Source of the DNA: Trifolium pratense
Lineage: Eukaryota; Streptophyta; Magnoliopsida; Fabales; Fabaceae
Direction of reading: 5' to 3'
Assembly (NCBI RefSeq): GCF_020283565.1
Contig: NC_060059.1
Span: 13,275,501-13,339,500 of the forward strand
DNA length: 64,000 nt
The notes beneath the pieces were generated by a model, which saw only the letters and a program-made list of their open reading frames with translations, made no database searches and was not told where the DNA came from. This document shows positions 32,144 through 45,600 of the stretch, piece by piece. The position numbers were made by a program, and so were the translations under genes. Within the stretch, counting starts at the first letter, position 1; every line of letters begins with the position of its first letter.

Positions 32144-34099
32144 TGGTATCAGAGCGATACCCGAGGGATGAAGATGAAGATAGTGCTTCCGCTTACGATT
32201 CTGAATATTGTGAAGAAGATGAATCTGATGATGTTGAAATCCTCAGCAATTTTCCTCAAGATTTGGAATCATCAACTTCGTCAAATTCACTCATTTTTGG
32301 CAGCTTCGCAAGTCCAATCATCCCAGTTTTTATTCCATCGATTGCATCAGATTTTGATGGTTTCTCCATCAAGATTGAGGCTATTGCTTGTTTTCTTGGT
32401 GATTCTTGCTGCAACGATGTCGATTTCGCGATCACCTCTTCGGAAGAACACAAGAAATCGAAGAATTTCGAAACTGAATTTTCGATCTGAAACTGCAGAA
32501 TCGATTTAGTTTTCAAGCGTTTTCTTCTCCGATCAAGGTCAAGAGCAAACACGACGGCAACGTCCGATTCTCTCAAGATCAAGATCAGAACAGCAAGAAA
32601 GGTGAGATACTTTCTGATTTGCTACTGCCTTCGTCGCAGAGCATCACTCTCTTTACTCACCATCGTGGTTTATGCATCACCGTTTTCGATCCCGGCGGTG
32701 TAGTCATCAAGCCTCTTTCCATTGCGAAGGTTCTCGATGATTACGGAGAAATTCTTTGCCGTGAACCTCAATCTCACGATGAAGGCGAAACTGATCGTGC
32801 AATTTTCATATTCGATTCTTGTATTCTTCCCCTTTGATACTTTTGGTGTTCTGAAATTTGCTAAATTCAATTCCTTGGACGGCTTAATTGTTCGCTACTA
32901 TCTTTCTGGTTAGTAACATTATGCTGTCATTATACATTCCTGATAAGTAGGTTATTTTGGCCATATTGAAAGGATTTTTAGAGATTGAATCTTGCATTAA
33001 TTTGTGAATTATAGATATAATTAGTGGTTGAGCTATGACAACACTTGATTGCCTCTGTTGTTACAATTGTGGTAGATATTTGGGATTGTCATTGAATTTG
33101 GATTATCACTGTTACTTCTCCCTTGGATCAGTTTGACTTTGCAACTTTTATATCACTGGAGTCTGGATGCATGACATGATTTGGATAGACTAAGGACTTT
33201 GATGGAATTTCTTACTGTCATGTTTTGGAACTCATGGATTGAGGTCTTGTGTAACAAAATGCTTTTCTGATTTCATGTGAGGCTGCTCATCTATATTTGG
33301 ACTTTGTATTCCAAACTCATACTAAGAATTCTCTTACTATGAGTTTGTGGGAGGGTATTAGGATATTTGCAACATTTTTCAAGTTTGTACATCAAATCCT
33401 CTTGTGTATATGTTGATGTACTTGAGCTATGGTAAAGCTTGTTTGTGTCCCTGCTACTTGGTGTCCATGTTATTGTAATTTTGGCTGCTCAATTTGTTAA
33501 AGCTTTTTGGAAGTTAACATGTGATGTTTGTGAAGTTTTGTTGTTGAAGGATTAATTTTTGGCAGCACCAGTAAAAGTGGATATAGGTAAAGAAAAATTT
33601 GAGAACTTGACTTCACAAGCTCGCTTTTTATGAAGTTTGTTATTGGTATCAAGTGCATTCAATCTTGGCATCAATGATAGTGGACTCGGGCTTACAATTT
33701 GGCAACTGATTTGATTGTGTTAGAGCAAGGTAGAATGGTTCTAATTGGTCAAGGATCTCTTGTCATTCTATTGGACTTGGACATCATGAAAGCTTGTTAA
33801 TCTAGAAGAAGATGTGTGGCTAGTTGTGCATATCTTATGGTAGTTCTTGGTATGTTCCTGTCATACTTTGTGAAGGTTTGATTTTTGAGGCTATTGGTGC
33901 AAATTCAAACAAAGCACCTTCATTGGAGATCAGCTTGATGAGGAAGCACTTGATGATTATCAGAACATAATGTTGTGAACATGAAGCTTGTTTTCTGCCA
34001 TATAATTTGACCTTGTTTTTTTGTTACACAAAAGTTTGAGAACAATTGTAATTCAAACTCAAAATTGGTGAATTTCTCAATATTGAGTTTGAGGGAGGC

Positions 34100-34358
34100 T
34101 CTTAAGAATATAGATAGTTAGTTAATCAACTAGAGTTAGTTGGTAGGTTATCAAGTTAGTTAGGAGGTTAGAAAGTTAGTTAGGGAATTAGTTACTCCAA
34201 ATAGTCCTATAAATAAGCTACTCCATTGTACATTTTACTCATTCTTTTATCAATCTATATTCATTCAATATGAATTTCTATGAGTATCATCCTCATGAAT
34301 ACTCTTATGCTCTCTATCTTGCCGACATCTATGATCTTTATTCCTTCGATTCCATACA
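34100..34358 (+). repeat. 3' LTR with TATA box
   Basis: It retains cctataaataag (about 34207-34218), a good TATA box that is absent from the 5' LTR. It ends CATACA before the AAACT duplication. Confidence 0.88.
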
Positions 34359-34506
34359 AAACTTAATGATCCAAATAATAAAAACAAATTTGTGCTTGAC
34401 GAAAACTTTATCTCACTTGGGTGCATTTGGCTCGCCAAGGGGGGGAGAAGAGAGACTCTAATGAAGGGAATCTGTAAATTTACTTTTGTTGCCTCTATAA
34501 TACATA

Positions 34507-34631
34507 CTCCCTCCGTCCCAAAATATAAGCAAAAAGTGGTCAACCAAAATGAATGTATTTGGACTAAATTTTTAACCAAATACATCCACTTTGGTTGACC
34601 ACTTTTTGCTTATATTTTGGGACGGAGGGAG
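34507..34631. mobile_element. Stowaway MITE
   Basis: A near-perfect 125-bp hairpin with the canonical CTCCCTCCGTCCC terminus at both ends and TA duplications at 34505-34506 and 34632-34633. The arms are highly similar (aaaatataagcaaaaagtgg and its complement). Stowaway elements are moved by mariner transposases. Confidence 0.95.
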
Positions 34632-34873
34632 TATCATATTACATAAAATAAATATTGAACTCCAAAATTTAAACAAACATTTTCTCTCTTCAAATTCCCA
34701 CTTTTGGAGGTGAGCTACAATTGGCTCAAGATACATTTCCCCTCCAAAACAACAAAAATACAAAATCTTCAACACGTCATCCTTCATGTTCAATAGAAAC
34801 CCAAAAAAATCTCACTTCCAAAATTCAGAATACTAGCATCTCAATTAAACTGAATATAAAACTAGAGAAAAAA

Positions 34874-37800
34874 CTAAGCATTTTGTGCTTCGTTTGAGCT
34901 CTTTCTGGACTTGTGCTTTGATTTCTTCTCCCTCTTCTTTCCCCTAGAAGGCAATAAAAAAATATTATTATTATAAATATAGCAAGAAATACTCTCAAAC
35001 ATTTTTTGGGACCTGGTAATTAGTGTGGTGTGTGTGTGCGCGCGCGAGCGCACATATGTATGTGGGGGCGTGAAGTGAAGGACCAGCAGGCAATTCTACA
35101 TAAAAGGGTAAAGGAATTACTCGTCATGAGAGCTCTGACCCCAACAAGACTTCAGTTTCCGGTTGATATGCTTCAATTCTTTCTCCGAAGGACTTCTATA
35201 TTTTCTAACCTGCATACATAGCCAAGGCCACCTTGATACATGTAAACAAAAAAAAGCCACAATACCAAAGCTAATACAAAATGGAAATTTGGAATTACGC
35301 ATCAATAGTTCAGTTTAGCGACAACGAGATGAGAAACAATTACCCAAGAATCAATTGCATCCAATGATTCAAGAAGCTCGGCCATTGTGTGCGTAGAATT
35401 CTGATGGGAAAAAATTCTGCTCAGAAAACTGCAATTAAGTGCCAATGTAGGAGTAAATGTCTCAGTAGATACATTATTTGGGTCAATACTAAATATCAAA
35501 CTCCAGGCAGGTTATTTTGTTGTTACATGATTATGAAACAAGTAACAGCTAATGGAAACGGGTTTTAGGGCGCTGGAGGTGAGTATCACAAAGAAACATG
35601 TGAAACAAGTACCTATCAAAGTCAAGAACTTTATGGAGAGCATTTGAGGTGCGTAGTGCAGCCAAGGCCAACTGCATCGGGAAGATATAAACTATTATTG
35701 TCACAAAAAATACTAAATGCGACAACGGAGTTACAAAATTTACAGACTATTCTGAGAATACCTGCCCAGGAGGAAATAAGAGTGGTGCATCTGTAAGCAT
35801 CACTTTATCAACTTCTAGTCTTGCTGTATTTTGCAAAGCCTATACAGCAGGAAAAAAATTATCATGAGAAGGGAATAATAGAGGAAACAAGCATTACATT
35901 ACATTAATGCTTATGTACATGCATACATATTTATAGGAAGGTATTGGGTAGGAGCATGAGAAGTGAAATGTTAATCTTGATCATTCATGTAGGATTGAAA
36001 GAGTATTGGCTCCTGCACCTCTCATTTGATATGTCTTGTGTGTATGTGTGTGGTCGCGTGCACACAAAGGGAGACACATGAATGAAGGAAATGAGATCAT
36101 CTACACTAATGCTCCAGTGCCCTTTATGTTCAAGAGGGTATTGGCATATTCTGCCACATATTGCATTTAATTGAAATATAAATCGTTGCATTATATTTCA
36201 AGTAGACAAGGATGAAATTAGATCATCTACACGCTAGAAAGAAACTGCATGATCTGCAGTTCTCAATGCAACAGTTTAGATAGCAATTACTTTTCTTAGA
36301 GTTCTCCAAAAACTTAAAATGATCAATCCTGTATAAGTAATGACCGTTAATTGTTCGGAAAAAAAGGGGGAATGGTACTGGTGAACCTCCTATAAATAAA
36401 ATCATAAGCCAAGAAAATTGCATCCACATATGACCACAACAATGTCCTAATGACTGCTAATTGTTCGAAACAAAAGGGGGAATGGTACTGGAGAACCTTC
36501 CTATAAATAAAATCCTAAGCCAAAACAAAATCATCCATCAGTGACCACAACAATGTGCTCAGCCTGATGATTATGCTGGACAAAAAGACTAGTACCTTGA
36601 GCATTTGAAGCTCGTCCTCACCAGCATTGCAAAATTCCTGTCAATGACATAGTCACAATTTCCAGTTCAACATAAAATAATTATTAAAAAAAAAATGTAA
36701 TGTTAAACAAGCCATAGAATTATTAACCGGAAAAAAAAACTAGAGAAAGCATGAATGAGATTTATTTTGAAATGCAAAAAACTGTAAACACTTAAAAAGA
36801 ATTCCAAACAGCCAACTAAACAAACCTCCATATAATCTGTAAAACCTTCAACTGAGCGATACGGAGCATAAACAATAAGATCAAATTCCAGACTCTGCAT
36901 AACCAGGGTTTCTTGTCATATATGAATTAAAAATTAAAATTAAAAAACTAGAACAATTTGATATTCGAGACCTATCCCATGCCTGATAAACTATCATCTC
37001 ATTATTGAGAATCATTTGATGATCCTGTGAAATCCCCTTACCAAGCTCCTCAGCCGATACATGATTTTCTTCTATCTTACAAGCAGCATATATGCATGTC
37101 AACCTGTACATAGATTTTCTGAATCAATAAATAAAACTTTTAACAAATAATAAATAGATCATACAAATCCAATGCCAACTTTGATGAAGTGAATTGGATG
37201 TGAAAATTTCTCATATCATTCATAAGAGATTTACAAGTATATACATACAAAGGTAGAGCAAACACAATCCCGTAATATTGGGATAAAATCAAAACAGAGT
37301 GAGCAATCTAAGGAATCTAGGATCCTAACAAATAAATACAAAATATATTTACGATCAAGAACGGCCAGCCAGCCACAAACCCAATCAAACAAATGATATC
37401 ATGAAAAATCAGTAATCAGTTTAAATGGATAAAAAGATTAATGAAATGAGTAAACTGATAACCAATTCATCTCTTAGCAGTGCATCAGGTCCATACCCTA
37501 ACCAATTTCAACATTTTCAAACAATTAATAAACTAAGTATGAGTTCACATAATGACCAATGAGTCTGAATTCCTACTTACATTATATTTTTTGGTTGATG
37601 TTCCATCACTGACCATTGCAGATAGAACCTTTTAAAAAATATGAGGGCTGTTGCCTGTGTATGATAAACTATTTCAAAAGGTTGTTCTCATAAAAGCTTC
37701 ACAATTAATTTACAATACCCATAGAAGAGCTTGCATACCTGGATCTTATGAGGGAAGTGGAAATTGTTGCACACTTCTTGTAGCTTGTTTTCATAAAACA

Positions 37801-38723
37801 CCTTTATACATTGCTCCTCTTCAATACTAAGAGGTTTTATCCGAGAATGTTTTTCACCTGACATGAAATACAACTTTTGTGAACAGTAGAAAATAGAAGT
37901 TGACAAAAACAATGGGAAAAAATAATTTTCAAAGCAATTAAAAGACAAATCTTTTATGTACGATAGAGGGGTAAAGAACAGAATCAAATTTCAGAAATAA
38001 CTTCATTATCAAAAAAAAAAATTCAGAAATAACTTCACCACTATTGTTTGCAGTCGTCTGGGATTCCGGATATGACAAAGACCCATCAGCATCTACTTCC
38101 ATTAGAGTTGCCCCACACTTTAAAAGAAATTAATAGTAATAAGCAACCTGATAGTAAGTTATTAACTGATATCATATTATCATGAAATAATTTTTCTGTA
38201 CGGAATAAGAGAAGAAAATAAGCTCCACATGAGGTTACAACATCCAAGAAAATATTCGGCAACAAATAAGTAAACAGTTATGATCCTAAAAGCTCTCGAA
38301 TTGAAATTCTCGTCAGTTTATGAAGATATGTAAAAGGAAAGTCTGTGTACCTGCTCTAGGGTTTGTTTGGCTCTCTGATTAGCATCTGTATATTTCTCAA
38401 CCTAAAACGAAAATAGATACATGAGAAGAAAAAATAATGAATTGTGAACGTAACATAGGAGAAAATTGAATTTCTCATGTACACCACTTGAATTAAAAAC
38501 AGTAGATTTAAACTAGAAATAAATCAAAATTCTCCATCCAACATACACTCTAACTAAAGCAATTGTGTGGATTCATGCAGAAAAATTAGATCAACAGCCA
38601 TTTAAAAGGTGTTGTGAATTGTGATTTCAAACGAATGGCAAAGATAGAAAAAGAAACAAGTACCAGTTTTTGAGGAGAGAAGATCCACTTGGATCGGTGG
38701 GTAGAGGTCTGAAAATCAGCCAT
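34874..38723 (-). CDS. CYCH1-1: Cyclin H, CDK-activating kinase subunit
   Basis: Thirteen coding exons (descending): 38723-38664, 38401-38351, 38117-38039, 37857-37739, 37654-37581, 37103-36983, 36894-36826, 36637-36596, 35839-35762, 35671-35613, 35428-35344, 35209-35121, 34943-34874. All phases agree and total 996 bases, 331 residues; Arabidopsis cyclin H is close to this size. N-terminus [20 protein letters not shown]; cyclin-fold blocks [17 protein letters not shown] (about 132-148) and [13 protein letters not shown] (about 169-181); a basic tail [15 protein letters not shown]. It activates CDKD kinases, which phosphorylate cell-cycle CDKs and, within TFIIH, the RNA polymerase II tail, in the nucleus. 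Intron 6 has a GC donor (CAG|GCATGG at 36983/36982). Single copy here. Confidence 0.95.
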
Positions 38724-40812
38724 GGCCAAACAGAAACCCTAAAGTAGGTGCTTTTACCCACAAATTAAATGCGGGCAGACACTGCTCGATTCTCAAAGCT
38801 GAGAGCAAGTGAGGTCAGTATACAACTCTCTGTGTTTGAATGCAGGCAGTGCTAATGCTGAAAAAAGACAATTTTAGTTAGTACAGATCTTAGCAAGCAC
38901 AATAGGAACAACAATAAAAGGAGCTGTAATACAGATTTATGATTATCATAGACTTATGAACCCAATCAATTCATATGACCAACCCCTGACAATTCACTCT
39001 GCTTTGTCCTGCCAAAGGGCCACCCCATCAAACTCACAATTGGCATTGGGCTGGGCACGCTGTATAGTGGCTGGTCGAAGGGTTGACCCACTAAACAATA
39101 ATGAATAAATTAGGTCATGTTTACTTTGTGAAAACATTTTCTATTTTCATTTTAACTTGCTAATTAGAAGATGTGAGACTCTTGAAATGAACCATTGTGA
39201 TGGAGAGAGAAAACGAAATGCTAGTAAGTAACGGATGACGCGTTTTGGAAATCATGAAAGTATTTCCAAAAATTCACACAATTAGTATCACAATGTTTAC
39301 AAGCAAAATTAATACAAATTTTAAGAAATAAAAAAAGTTTTAACAGAGTAAACGGAGTCTAAGATTTTGCAATACGCTTTTTACAAAAGCTTTTATTATA
39401 TATATGTGTGGGTTGCTATATATCGCGACAAACTTTCCCGCGAAGGACTCACAATTTGCAAGTAACCAATTAAAATTTCTGTTGGTCAAAAAACATGCTT
39501 AGGAAGGTACTGCTAACTAGCTTTCATATTTTGCCACGTACTTTCATGATCCCATTTCTCGCTAATCGCTATATATCATTTTCCAATATATATACACACC
39601 GTAAAAACCATGAATATGGAGTTGAGTTAAGAATGCTGTATATTCAAACTGGAAAGAGTTTAGCATATTTTAAAATGGTTCTTGCTGCATATTCAAAACA
39701 ATGCTCCACATATTCAAAATTAAGTTAAGAATACTCAAAGCATATGTAGCCTAGAACAGATTCAATAATTCTCCAAAATAATCATTTTAATTCACAACCA
39801 CAAATGTGAAAATAATCATTTCAAATTACCAGCAGTTTAAGCTTTTGATGCATACAAACTCGCAACAAAACCTATCGAATTCACAACCACAAATGTGAAA
39901 ATACATGATACAACCATTCTTACACACGATATATTAAAATTCAGAACTATAGAAAACAACAATGAAGAATAAAAGACTCAATTTGCATAGAATCAGACAC
40001 ACTTGTATAGAAAACCAAAGAAACAAACAGTTCTAAGCCTTGAAATTGTAATTAGGTCACAATAATCACAAAAAGAAGGATGAAAGAGTATAGAGCTGCA
40101 TAGAACCTCACAATATATGCAGCGGCAATGGCGAAGGCGTTTGGCGACGGTGAGTGCTTCACTATTCAGAATCTCAGTGTGGTGTGGTGGCAGTGGGCAC
40201 TGAGAAAAGCGCAAGGGAATACAATAGAAATCAAATCAAATAGAAAACAGCTGAAATGGCTTCTTCAAGATATAGTCAATTTTATTTTTTTGGCGTAGCG
40301 CAATGGAGACAAATATGCAGTGCGGCGGAGCAGAGAGGGCGGAGACCGGCGGAGCGTAGAAGGGGAGAGGAGAAGCAGCGGAGCTAGTTTGCTGGGGTGA
40401 GGGGGAGAAGCCGCATCGCATAGAGGAGTTGGTCATTTATGGTGTAAGGATTAAGAATGTGTGTAAATTTTAACATATGTGAGGGTATTTTAGTCTTTTT
40501 GTAAATGGGGATGTTATATTATTGTTGGATTTGGTACCTCTCCAATTATTAGTTGGAAGGAAAAAAGTGGGAAGAAAATACAAAAATCGAGAAATAAATT
40601 TGCACTCAAATTTTGTTTAACCTCATTCCTAGATTTTCGAGTTTTTCTACCTTCTCATTTTCTTTCCTTCCAACCAAATAAATTACCATAGTTGGTGGTC
40701 TAATCTTTTAATTTGTTTGGGTCTTGTATGATCTATTTATGGATTTTTTTTTTCTTCGACTCTATGTAAATATTTGTAGTCGATCACGGTACACTTTGTG
40801 CTGGGAGACTGT

Positions 40813-40818
<6 letters not shown>

Positions 40819-40883
<65 letters not shown>
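40819..40883. repeat. (TA)n microsatellite
   Basis: About 30 uninterrupted TA units, followed at 40900 by a run of A. Likely length-variable and able to form a cruciform. Confidence 0.95.
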
Positions 40884-40885
<2 letters not shown>

Positions 40886-41039
40886 TTTTGGTTTTTTCAA
40901 AAAAAAAAAAAAATCACGAGTCGAATTTGGACCACCTCTAAAGTGCGAGAAATTAAAAAATAAAACAAAAGAAGTAAATGATGAGAGAGAAAGACACATA
41001 AAATGAAAATAAGAGAGAACATGAGAGAAATAACAATAG

Positions 41040-41135
41040 TTGGTGGGATGGGTAGCTCAACTGGTTAAGCCAGTTGAACTAAGGGTTAAGGAGCAGGAAG
41101 TCCAGAGTTCAAGTCCCGTCAAAGGAGCAAAAACT
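41040..41135 (+). mobile_element. SINE-like, tRNA-derived head
   Basis: GGGTAGCTCAACTGGTTAAG resembles a tRNA A box and GAGTTCAAGTCCCG a B box, spaced about 55 bases apart. An AT-rich tail follows. It differs from the other two SINE families in the window. Target duplication not found. Confidence 0.55.
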
Positions 41136-41599
41136 AACATAACATTGTAATATTAACAACTAACATTGCCTATAAACTTTTAGGAAGAATTTATGTCTCA
41201 TTTGGTTCCACAAGACTCGAGACATTAGTTTTCACAGTTGTATGCGAAGGATACTCAGTTTACACTTTACACCCAAAATGTTCATAGAAAGCTCTGCGCT
41301 GATTAGGAATGATACAGATAATTGCTAGACATATATTTATCAGATTATGTTGTATTTGTTGGTTTTGCATATCCACGAATTTTGTTTTTCTTTAAATGTA
41401 TTTATGAAAATTATTTTTATCTTTTTAATGGAAAATGATTAATCTCACAAAAGAGTTATCACGCAAACATCATGATAAACAAGGTTGTCAGACTCGCGAG
41501 TTTACTCAAACTCATACGAGTCAATGAAACATAAACAATTATTTTCAAAAACATATAAGTGACATAGATATAGAACAAAAAGTAAAAGTATGTAGATAA

Positions 41600-41815
41600 T
41601 GTAATGTTTTTTTGGTTTAGCGATCACCATGTTGAGATAGGAACAACTAGGTGGGTGGAAGGTGGATTGTCGAGAGATGAGGATGGTCGATGGCTATGTG
41701 GGTTTACAAAGTTCATCGGTAACACCAATACTTATATAGCAGAGTTTTGGAACATTTACAAAGGACTTTGTATTGCGAAGAGAAGACGGGTGAAGAGGCT
41801 TGAAATTTTCAAACA
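41600..41815 (+). pseudogene. LINE RNase H fragment
   Basis: The frame reads EIGTTRWVEGGLSRDEDGRWLCGFTKFIGNTNTYIAEFWNIYKGL (split here by position: from about 41633 to 41770). This is the N-terminal half of a LINE RNase H domain with the DEDGRW and AE..G.. blocks. The rest is missing. Confidence 0.7.
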
Positions 41816-42670
41816 TACTACTCAATGAATGCTCAAAATTTGAAGAATGTGAGTAATGGAAGTGCGATGGGGTGGAGTCTTAGTGTCTTACAAAGAGGAT
41901 TAAAGAGTTTCTCACCTCAGATTGAGAGATTAAAATTATTCATGACATTTTCTTTTTCCAATAGAACATTTTCATATTAAAAAAAGAAAATGTCATGAGA
42001 AAAACATCATTTCTTTAAAATAGATTAATTAATATTTTTTGAAAGGAAAATTAAACAAATCAATTAAACAATAACTTTTTTTGCTAAAGGGATTAAACAA
42101 GAACTTTTGAATTTGTTATATTGATATTCTATAAAAAAAAAATACTTAAAAACAAATACGCTAATGTGAGTGACCTAAAGCATGTAAAGAAAGAGAAAAA
42201 CATAATAATTAAAGTAACATTTTTTTGTTAGTACAAAGGAGGGCAAAAGGCCACAGGAGAAAAAAAAAATTAAGACTAAACACACATTCCTTAACATGCC
42301 TCAAAAATATCATTAAAAAAAAGCTCCGAAACTCATTAGAAAGAGTCTCCAAAACAAAAATTCCAAAAATACATGGTATGGCTAAAGTTTACATGCCAAA
42401 CAACACCTAGGTTGCCTTCACACCAAGTGTAGTTACCCTGTATGTGCCAGTTCCTATTTAGCAGGACTTATACTACGAACGGAATACAGGGGTAGTCCTA
42501 TTGATCATGCCATTGTTTTTCAGCAGCTTTTGGGTTTTTAATATATTAAATACTTATTTTTTCATAAGAAATACAAATTATGAAAGGGGGGAGGAGCTCC
42601 TATGCGATTATGAACTAAATAGTTCAGCATCCTATTTACAGCTAAATAGCCTAGAGAGAAAAGATAAAAT

Positions 42671-45600
42671 CTAAGTAGGGATGAGAGCTAAAATCTGGGT
42701 CTTAATTCTTCCCATGCACATTTGAATTTCTCTGTAAATAGGAAGGTTTCGAGGATCACACGGTTGCAGGCTGGTAACAGCAGAATCTAATATCCGAGCC
42801 ACATCTGCTGGAGGATATTGCCGTTCAGTACAACTCTGCAAGTTAAACAATAACAAGTTAAATATTGGAAAGAAATGTTTATTCAATAATGCGTACCAAT
42901 ATGTAGTGCATTTTCAAGAATGGGGCAATAGGACAAAAACGTGATGATAAACATTTAATTTTCATTATTATCAAGGTGCCACCAGTACACTACTCAAAAA
43001 TAGATGCACGTCCCCGAAGATGTGCTGTTCAAAACTCGTTAAAAGAAGATAACAAGGAAGTGAGGAACACGGTAATTTTAAAACTAGATGGGATATGAAA
43101 TGGGCTACTTTTGACTTCCTAATTACCTGTATCATAGTTAATGTCGCAACACATGAAGCGATGAGCTCCGATGGTATTTCGATATCAACTTGTTCGGAAT
43201 CTTTATGCAGTTTTGGACCAGATGCATCATTAAGTAAAGGCTCTGATGCTCTGCAAGTCGACTGATTATGATGGTAAAAACTGCCATTCACTTGATCTTG
43301 CGACCTTATCACAGGCAACCTGTACTTGGAGGACAACTGCTGATAATCGATAGAATCCAATGCCTGCCCAATCTTTGTAATAGCATCTTTACCTTCCTTT
43401 GTAGCTTGAGACCATGCCTAAATTATAGCATCAAAAAGTGTAAAGTTTTTTAGCTTTAACCCATAATTAAACGACGTTCACGGTGTAATGTGTCCCACTA
43501 CATCCTAGAGCTTTATGTCTACTGTGATCATTCTAAGATTTGCAGCTAAACAATCAAACATCAGTGCTTGTAATTAAATACCAAATCCTGAACAATGATA
43601 ATAATTTGCTAGGATAAAAGAACAGAAAAAATGCTCAGGTTACCAAAATGGGGAGGAAACAAGATGTGAAACGACCATTTATGTATAGTTCACAGTGACT
43701 ACAAAAGCAGAGGGGGAATAAGATCCCCAGACCATATACCTGAAATGCAGCATCCAGCATTGCATGTGCCCGTAGCCTGGATCCTTTAATGATTTCAATG
43801 ACGGTTGACCTAGACTCTTGTGACATAGAACTATCCAACACACTAGGAAGGTCATCATGTACTTCGAACTTTGCTCTGGGCTTCATCCATGGTGGCAGAG
43901 AGTTGTCTGTGTAGGTATTACGCTGCCTCAATTGAAGCATAGTATCAGAAACCTGAAAAATATAACCAATCAAATGTTGCTTCAAGGCTAATGCAGAATG
44001 TTGTAACGACATATAAATAATCGAAGGAAGCCACATGCCTGTCCACTGGCTTCCTTTAGCTCTACAAGTACCGTGGCATAATGCTTCTTGAAACCTTCGG
44101 AATCTTTTAAACATTCTATGCCATTTTGGTTTTCCAATATGCCACTATTTGCATTACGGAGCTCTGTTAATGCTGTCTCCTGTAAGAGCAGCCCAAAAAA
44201 TAAGAAACAAGACCTTCTATAACCCAGGAAAATTTACATATAAAGATAGATGAATCCAGTTACGACTTATAAATCACCTAGATAAAAAAGGTAAATGAAA
44301 AGTGAAAGTAAAGCATTTTCCAAAAACTGCACAAAAAAAGTATTAATTTGGGAGCATAAAATGTAGGGGGGGACACCTTTTTATCAAGAGCACGCTTTAG
44401 TTCAGAAAGTGCATGTATATCAGCTTCTTTAGCTTGATGTTGCATCACTTTACACGGTTGAGCACAAGCAGCTAGTGCACAGAGGTTATCAATATTGGCC
44501 TGGGAAGTGACATGGTTGGCATCCCCCTATAAGATTTTCGTGAAATTATGTAATTATAATTATTTGTAGAACACATGATATTTCTATGTTACCGAAATCA
44601 ACATTGTCATGGCATGGCAGTGAAAATTGGGATTAATAAACCACGTGAAAAGGATGGAAAATTCAACAGAACCAGTACTGGACATTCTGGACCTTTAAGG
44701 CATTCTGTGTTTGGGAGTCAAGGAAAAGGAAGGAGAGGGCTTTTTGGTTGATCAAGAATATTATTTGTTATTTCTTTTAATCTTGTCAATGTTTTATTCG
44801 ACATTTTTTTAAAGAATAACTGTAATAGTTTGTCTCTTGTTCATCTAGTGCAGTGATATAGCAAGAGGAGGAATAGAAATGAAGGGAAAACTCTTTCACC
44901 CTCTGTAGCACCGACACTTCTTATTGAAAGTGTGCCCGGTGTCCGACACATGTCAGCAATGTTCGAGACCGACATAACACCAACACAAGTGATTACATTC
45001 AAATAATTCATTTTCTTAAATTATTACTAGTTTCGATGTGTCGGCGTCTATCAGTGGGTGCTTTGTCTCTTTCACCTTATTTAGAATAGTATTACTGAAG
45101 CACTTAAAGAGGAGCGTACCTTCACAGGCGATGAGTGCATTTCACATCCCCCAAAACTTGAATTTCCATTAAGCTGTGGTTCTGTAGTCATAAAAGAGGC
45201 TTTTCTGGCACCAATCTGCCTCCTCAAAGCTTCTGGCATATTATCGAATGGATTCGAAGGCATGCAATCAATGTCCTGAACAAAAAATCCCACTCATCAA
45301 TAACAAGAAAATTTGGAAACTGTTATCAGATTTTAAACATACCATGCTAATTTGTTTCAATTAAAAGAAAAAATGTATAAAGCTTTAGATTATTTTTAGT
45401 ATGTGGCGCATAAAGATCATTTATCAAGGAAATTGCAGTAAATGGGACAAAACAAATTAACTTTATGAGAGGAAAGGAAGCCTTGACACAATGCTAAGAG
45501 TTTCTCATGAGTAACCAAGAGGTCACAGCTTAAAGTGGTGGAATTAGCCTCTAGCAAATGCATGGAAGAATAGCACCATGCATAGAGTGAGTCAGACCTT

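Larger units (their letters stand above)
31894..34358 (+). mobile_element. Non-autonomous LTR retrotransposon (LARD-like)
   Basis: Two LTRs of about 250-259 bp flank about 1.96 kb with no recognisable gag or pol. There is an initiator-Met primer site (TGGTATCAGAGC from 32144), a purine tract (TTGAGGGAGG near 34089) and a perfect AAACT target duplication (31889-31893 and 34359-34363). It must rely on enzymes from another element. The internal region has open stretches (32143-32490, acidic SASAYDSEYCEEDESDD) but nothing identified. Confidence 0.9.
38724..42670. other. Intergenic between cyclin H and ALY
   Basis: The first few hundred bases upstream of 38723 should hold the cyclin H promoter; no firm TATA box was picked out. 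A locally GC-rich patch at 40120-40440 has short open frames on both strands but no recognisable protein. The rest is AT-rich with repeats listed separately. Confidence 0.5.

Noticed and set aside
32057..32837. Open frames inside the LARD-like element
   Set aside because: Overlapping frames on both strands with low-complexity composition; no gag or pol similarity.
40236..40436. Pro/Ser-rich minus-strand frame in a GC-rich patch
   Set aside because: Composition-driven; no domain, no matching exon nearby.
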